Assembly: GCF_004214795.1 (NCBI RefSeq)
Contig: NZ_CP035928.1
Location: 1,550,001-1,614,000 of the forward strand
Length of the DNA stretch: 64,000 nt
DNA from: Malaciobacter pacificus
Lineage (GTDB): Bacteria > Campylobacterota > Campylobacteria > Campylobacterales > Arcobacteraceae
Reading direction: 5' to 3'
Shown here: piece after piece, positions 59,381 through 64,000 of the stretch
How the letters are laid out: the number at the start of each line of letters is the position of its first letter
Position numbering within the stretch: the first letter of the stretch is position 1
Made by a program: the position numbers and the translations under genes
Notes under the pieces: model-generated
Databases searched by the model: none
Told to the model about the DNA's origin: nothing
What the model saw: the letters and a program-made list of their open reading frames with translations, nothing else

Positions 59381-60394
59381 TTATGAAGTTACTTTAGAAA
59401 TAAACTCCTCTTTATTTATAGGCATAATAAAAACTTCTGATGATAAATCTAATAGATTCTTGTCAATTTTAATGTCACTTTTTGATAATAAATATAGTTT
59501 TTTAAACTCAATACCTCTCAAAGAATCATGTATTATAAATTGAGAAAAGTTTTCAATATTTATAATTATAACATCAAACTTATTTTTTGTTAAGTTTTTT
59601 ATAAATTGTGTAATTTCATCAACTTGAACTAGAGAATTTGCTTCTCTTTTTAATTCTATTGTATACTTCATAAAACTTATAACATCATCATTTAAAAGAA
59701 GTATATTATATTTCTTTTCACATTTTATATCTTGATTTAATTCATCATTTTTTAAACTATCTTTTTCAATAACTTTATTAAAACTCGATTCATCTAAATT
59801 TTTATCAATTGTAACAACAAATTCACTACCCAAACCTAATTCACTTTTTACATTTATATTTCCACCTAATAATCTTGCTAAATCTTTACATATTGCTAAA
59901 CCTAAACCTGTACCGCCATATTTTCTTGAAATACCGTCATCCACTTGTTTAAATCTTTCAAAAATAAGTTTTTGTTTATCTTTTGGAATTCCAATTCCAT
60001 CATCTTTAACAGATATATTTATTTTTTCACCACTTAAATATACACAAAGAGTTATTTTCCCATTTTGAGTAAATTTAATTGAATTTCCTATAAGGTTTAC
60101 AATAATTTGTTTTATTCTTACTTCATCATTGTAAATAAAATTTAAGTTTTCATCTTTTTCATAAATAAACTCTAAGCCTTTTTCATTTGTTGCTAATAAA
60201 AACATATCTACTATTTCATCAAATAATTTATTAAAATCAAATTTTGATGGGCTAATCTTTACTTGACCTGATTCAAGTCTTGAAACGTCTAAAATATCAT
60301 TTATTAAAGTTAATAAATCTTTACCACAGCTGTTTATAATCTTAATATTTCTTAATTCATTGTCATCTAAATTACCGCTTTTATTTTTAAGCAT
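59381..60394 (-). pseudogene. Hybrid histidine kinase, N-terminus lost at an IS junction
   Basis: From ATG at 60394 the product would have 337 residues: the second half of the dimerisation domain (GKDLLTLINDILDVSRLESG), the ATPase domain (NLIGNSIKFT, KDDGIGIPKDKQ, YGGTGLGLAICKDL) and a divergent receiver-like tail (about 225-337). The histidine box normally lying just before the start is absent because the IS inverted repeat begins at 60397. No matching N-terminal part lies beyond the other end of that IS. Without the phospho-acceptor His the fragment cannot autophosphorylate. Confidence 0.85.
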
Positions 60395-61079
60395 AACTTA
60401 ACTTTCGCACCTAAAACCAAGCAATTTTCCAGTCACATCTCTTAATAGATCAATGATAGCTGTAAAATCCTCATTTCTATTGACAACTTCTTCAATTTTT
60501 GCAATCTCATCTAAAATAGCTAAAAATGCTTGCATAGCTATTGCTAGAGTATGAAGTTCACATTCTAAATCTTTAAACAATCCACCAATTGTTTTAGGTT
60601 CATTGCTGATACGATTTATATAGCTAACAACATTGTATGTAAAAAAAGATAGTGTAATTCTGGCTATCAAAGCTTCATAGATTCGATTCTCTTCTTTTCC
60701 GAATCCAAAGTGTTCACGAAGTTCTTTATACCCTTGTTCTATATCCCATCGTCTTTTATAAATATCTATAATCTCTTCATCACTAAGTATAAGATTGGTT
60801 GATACGATTGGTATTAAATTCTCTTTTGTTTTTATAAAAACAATTTTTAATTTACCAGCTTTTTTATGTTCAACTATGGTTGAAAAATACTCAAACTTTA
60901 TCTTTTTGCCATATTGACCCATCTTGATAGATTTAAGCTTTTTAAATTTGTTATAGATGCCATCAAGGGTCTTTTTCTCTCCTGTAAAATTCCATATCCT
61001 GTCATTGTTTACCATTCTTGAAATGACTTGCAATCCAAGTTGGAGTGGTAACTTAAAATAAGACACTTTTTTTATAATT

Positions 61080-61910
61080 CTATGCAGCTATTTCATTTTG
61101 TAACATCAAATTGATTTCTTCAAATCTAACAGGTGATAAATTTCCAAGATAACTATGTGATCTTGTTCTATTATAATAAAACTCAATATACTCAAAAATC
61201 TCTTGTTTTGCTTGTTTTTTAGTATAGAAATATTTCTGATAAATTAACTCATTTTTTAATGATTTAAAAAAACTCTCTGCTACTGCATTATCCCAACAAT
61301 TTCCTTTCCTACTCATACTTTGAATTATTCCATATTTTTGCAATAAATCTTTATGACTATAAGAAGCATATTGACTTCCTCGATCTGTATGCCAAATAAG
61401 TCCTTTAGGTGGATTTCTATGTTTAATTGCCATATCTAAAGCATCATTTACAAGTGATACTTTCATACTATCATCAATAGACCATCCAACAACTTTTCTT
61501 GAATATAAATCAATTACAGTTGCAAGATACAACCATCCCTCTCCAGTAGGAATATAAGTAATATCACCAACATATTTCTCATTAGGATTTGAAGCATAAA
61601 AATCTCTATTTAAAATATTTGGTGCTATTGGTAGATTATGATTTGAATCTGTAGTATTTTTATATCTTCTTTTAATATTCACTTTTAGATTCAAATCTTT
61701 CATAATAGTAGAAATACGTCTTCTTGATACAATAAGCCCATAGAGTTCTTTTAGTTTATCTTGAATTCTTCTACTGCCATAATTATTTCTACCAAAAACA
61801 AATATAGATTTTACAAGTTCATTAAGTTGAATATCTACTTTTTTTACAATACAACCAGCTTTTACCCAATGATAATATGAAGCTCTATTTACTTTTAGAA
61901 TTTTACACAT
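61080..61910 (-). CDS. IS3-family transposase, orfB (catalytic part)
   Basis: 276 residues from its own ATG. Motifs: HTH_21-like ILKVNRASYYHWV, DDE integrase core with Asp in VGDITYIPT, Asp in WHTDRGSQYAS and Glu in WDNAVAESFFKSLK. The frame is open upstream of the ATG as far as the slippery run at 61991-61997. A minus-one shift from orfA therefore gives one continuous OrfAB transposase of about 390 residues. The protein appears complete. Confidence 0.93.
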   Translation of the reverse strand: MCKILKVNRASYYHWVKAGCIVKKVDIQLNELVKSIFVFGRNNYGSRRIQDKLKELYGLIVSRRRISTIMKDLNLKVNIKRRYKNTTDSNHNLPIAPNILNRDFYASNPNEKYVGDITYIPTGEGWLYLATVIDLYSRKVVGWSIDDSMKVSLVNDALDMAIKHRNPPKGLIWHTDRGSQYASYSHKDLLQKYGIIQSMSRKGNCWDNAVAESFFKSLKNELIYQKYFYTKKQAKQEIFEYIEFYYNRTRSHSYLGNLSPVRFEEINLMLQNEIAA

Positions 61911-61957
61911 TTTATTGATATTGAAACTCTTTGTATGTTTTTGTATCCAGGCATACT

Positions 61958-62254
61958 TTATAGAGTTTCTTTTGCGAAGTATGCTGTTGCTTTTTTTAAT
62001 ATATCCCTTTCTTGCTTTAAAATCTTATTCTCTTTACGTAAGCGTTTAAGCTCTTCAGCTTCACTCTCTTTGAGTGTACTTTTTATTTCAATATTCCTCA
62101 TTGGAATATTATGTTCTTTTTTATATGCAGTAACCCATGCATATAATGTTTTTGGATTTAAATCTAAATCTTTTGCTATATCTTTTACATTTTCATTATT
62201 GTTAATAATTAATTGTACTGTTGAGTCTTTAAACTCTTGACTATATTTTCTCAT
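61958..62254 (-). CDS. IS3-family transposase, orfA (DNA-binding part)
   Basis: 98 residues: a helix-turn-helix (YSQEFKDSTVQLIIN to DLNPKTLYAWVT) followed by a leucine-zipper-like coiled coil (EAEELKRLRKENKILKQERD). OrfA alone usually regulates transposition, and with orfB it forms the transposase. Its stop lies about 48 bases before the orfB ATG. The frames differ by minus one. Confidence 0.92.
   Translation of the reverse strand: MRKYSQEFKDSTVQLIINNNENVKDIAKDLDLNPKTLYAWVTAYKKEHNIPMRNIEIKSTLKESEAEELKRLRKENKILKQERDILKKATAYFAKETL
61990..61997 (-). promoter_or_regulatory. Predicted minus-one ribosomal frameshift site
   Basis: On the minus strand AAAAAAAG lies in orfA codons TTA AAA AAA GCA. 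Slipping back one base opens a frame reading KSNSILRKRNSIKYAW, which runs directly into orfB. This is the standard mechanism of the family. Confidence 0.8.
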
Positions 62255-63338
62255 GGTAACCCTTATTCATTTTTTATTTTAACGCAGAATCTCTAAAATT
62301 CTTTGTCTGAATTTATGTTACCTCTCCAAGTTCATTCATAGTTTCTATAAATACAGGTTTAGAATACCAGCTATCTACAAGCAGATAATCTGCATATATA
62401 CCACTAGCTACTGCTCTTTTAATCATCTCTATAGCAATTTGTGATTTCCCTTTTAAGCTTTCCAATCTTCGCTTATGTGCATTGGTTCGATGATCAATAA
62501 TATTTGTAAACTCTTCTATCTTTACCCTTGCATAACTGTTCATAGCAATTGCAAAGTCCAACATAAAATTTGAATAACCATCACTATAGTTTAGTGATAC
62601 AACATTTACACCTCTGATTTTTCTCTTTGCTTTATTGCTCCAAAGGTTGTCACAACTTCCCTCTATATTTTTACCAACTTTATCTTCAACAGTATCATCA
62701 AGTATAAGAACTCTTACTAGCTTTGAATCTTGCACTTTATGAAGTAGTGATAAGATCTTTAAAGAACTAAGAGATAATAGTTTTCTCCAATTATAAGAAG
62801 TATTGGAAAGTAATCGATAATATACATCTTTTTTGAAACTATCATTACTTTGATCCATAAAGGTTGATATTTTTTTATTCATAACCAGCATATATACAAA
62901 ATGTAATACAACCATATGAACAGCAACTCCCTCTTTTTTAGAAAAATTGCTCTTGGTTAAAATAGTTTTCATATTTAACAAACGTAATGTTTCATAGATT
63001 GGATTTTTTAACTTATCGTTTATAATACCGATGATCTTGGATTCTATCTGCATTCTTACCCTTTAATATAATAGATATTATAGCTAAAAGTGCCTATTTA
63101 AGGGCTTTATTGAGAGTTCAAAATAGAAAAATATCATAGAAAAACAACTAAATTATTTTTATGTCAACAAGGATAAGATTATTAACTAAAGGAGTAATGT
63201 TTTAGGGAGATTTAGCTACAATTTTAATCAATTTAACGTGCGAAAGTTAAGTTACATAATTAAATATAAATATAGCTTCTAAATTAGACAAAGAAATGTC
63301 TACTTAATAAATTATGATAAAGATTACAAGGAGCATAA

Positions 63339-64000
63339 ATGGAGACTTTAATTAATCTATCAGAATTACTATTTAAAAAATATCCAAATAGTGCAAATAA
63401 ATTAGTAACTATTTTTAAAAAGTATAATATTAAGTATAAGGTATTAGAAAATACTAATGATATATGGGTAAGGGATTTTATGCCTTTTTGTTTAGATAAT
63501 GGGCAGTTAGTATCATATATTTATAATCCTGATTATCTTCAAGATCAATTTTATAAAAAAACTATTACTAAAATACATTATAAAAAGAATCACTTAAATT
63601 TAGTTTTAGATGGTGGAAATTTTGTAAGATATAGAAATAAAGCTATTATGACTGATAAAATTTTTAAAGAAAATCCTAAAAAATCAAAAGACGAAATAAT
63701 AAATGAAATAAAATCAATTTGTATGTTAGATGAATTAATTATAATACCTAAGCAGCCATATGATTATTTAGGTCATAGCGATAGTATGGTTAGATTTATA
63801 GATGAAAACAGTGTTTTAATAAATGACTTTTCTATTGAGTCAACTACTTTTAATACAATGCTAAAAAAAGCTCTTAATAATTCAAATTTGAGAATCTTAT
63901 CTATGAAATACAGTGATAATTTTTTTAATGAAAACAGAAACTGGGGAGCATATTTAAACTTTTTAAAAATTGATAACTTGATTATCCTTCCAATTTATGG
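63339..64000 (+). CDS. Agmatine deiminase-family protein, 3' end outside the window
   Basis: 220 residues are visible and the frame is still open at the window end (typical length 330-370). AAGGAG lies six bases before the ATG. Motifs of the family: NDIWVRDFMPF near residue 42, LDGGNFV (Asp, Gly-Gly) near 95, and GHSDSMVRFID (catalytic His) near 150. The Cys nucleophile lies further on, beyond the end. Such enzymes convert agmatine to N-carbamoylputrescine, or deiminate peptidyl-arginine. Substrate cannot be decided here. The IS end lies 87 bases upstream. Confidence 0.85.
   Translation, partial: METLINLSELLFKKYPNSANKLVTIFKKYNIKYKVLENTNDIWVRDFMPFCLDNGQLVSYIYNPDYLQDQFYKKTITKIHYKKNHLNLVLDGGNFVRYRNKAIMTDKIFKENPKKSKDEIINEIKSICMLDELIIIPKQPYDYLGHSDSMVRFIDENSVLINDFSIESTTFNTMLKKALNNSNLRILSMKYSDNFFNENRNWGAYLNFLKIDNLIILPIY

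Larger units (their letters stand above)
61041..62328 (-). mobile_element. IS3-family insertion sequence nested in the IS4-type copy
   Basis: A 1288-bp element. Its ends begin TGGAG and stay similar over 25 bases (21 matches): TGGAGTGGTAACTTAAAA at 61041 and, on the other strand, TGGAGAGGTAACATAAAT from 62328. The target duplication AGT is at 61038-61040 and 62329-62331. TG...CA ends and a 3-bp duplication are typical of the IS3 family. It carries orfA and orfB with a slippery site. Confidence 0.92.
60398..63053 (-). pseudogene. IS4-family transposase interrupted by an IS3-family element
   Basis: The N-terminal part (63053 down to about 62329) and the C-terminal part (61040 to 60398) match the intact transposase at 9.4-10.7 kb. 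The break falls after NELG, between the second catalytic Asp and the Glu. The duplicated AGT accounts for the junction. It is inactive, although it could be mobilised by the intact copy's transposase because its ends are whole. Confidence 0.9.
60397..63251 (-). mobile_element. Second copy of the IS4-type element, split by an IS3-family element
   Basis: The same 14-bp inverted repeats occur at 60397-60410 and 63238-63251. Removing the nested element and one 3-bp duplication leaves 1564 bp, exactly the length of the first copy, and the leaders read the same. Flanks are TTTAAGCATAA on one side and TTACATAATTA on the other, with no target duplication. One flank is the truncated kinase and the other the agmatine deiminase promoter. 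This suggests a deletion beside the IS, or recombination with another copy. Confidence 0.9.

Overview
The window is AT-rich chromosomal DNA from a member of the Campylobacterota, most likely Arcobacteraceae. The supporting signs are a fused ResB-CcsA cytochrome c biogenesis protein, a short CmoB, many two-component sensors whose histidine box reads AHQWRQPL, and -10 boxes close to TATAAT with no clear -35. I saw no rRNA, tRNA or CRISPR array.

Layout. Positions 1-7.6 kb hold ordinary chromosomal genes: a DUF455 ferritin-like protein, a metallo-beta-lactamase-fold hydrolase, two adjacent GGDEF proteins with eroded active sites, cmoB and ccsBA. Positions 7.7-14.5 kb hold a two-component cluster (OmpR-type regulator, large sensor kinase, receiver protein). 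An IS4-type insertion cuts the kinase gene in two. pepD follows. Positions 14.5-16.5 kb are a scar: an IS256-type fragment fused to an IS21 istB fragment, then an RNase H-like gene frameshifted in an AT repeat.

The centre, 16.7-54.0 kb, lies entirely on the minus strand and is a Lap-type system for a giant secreted adhesin. In transcription order it has an adhesin of 8055 residues, an OmpA-like protein, a decayed sensor kinase and response regulator, an IS element, and then a tight operon: TolC-type outer membrane protein, LapG-like protein, LapD-like c-di-GMP receptor, ABC transporter, HlyD-type adaptor and LuxR-type regulator. In known Lap systems, LapD bound to c-di-GMP holds back the protease LapG, so the adhesin stays plugged in the outer membrane. 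When c-di-GMP falls, LapG cuts the adhesin near its N-terminus and releases it. Here the LapG homologue has Ser in place of the catalytic Cys and Tyr in place of the catalytic His, and the adhesin N-terminus has no di-alanine cleavage site. This suggests a Lap system that has lost proteolytic release. Inside the adhesin, 21 tandem copies of a 489-bp unit look identical at the DNA level.

Positions 54.0-64.0 kb hold a transposase fragment, a small membrane protein, a chemoreceptor, ligA, a truncated hybrid kinase next to a second copy of the IS4-type element (itself split by an IS3-family element), and the start of an agmatine deiminase-family gene that runs off the window.

Theme: c-di-GMP and two-component signalling around surface adhesion, in a stretch heavily remodelled by insertion sequences. 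At least five signalling or enzyme genes here are broken or have lost catalytic residues.
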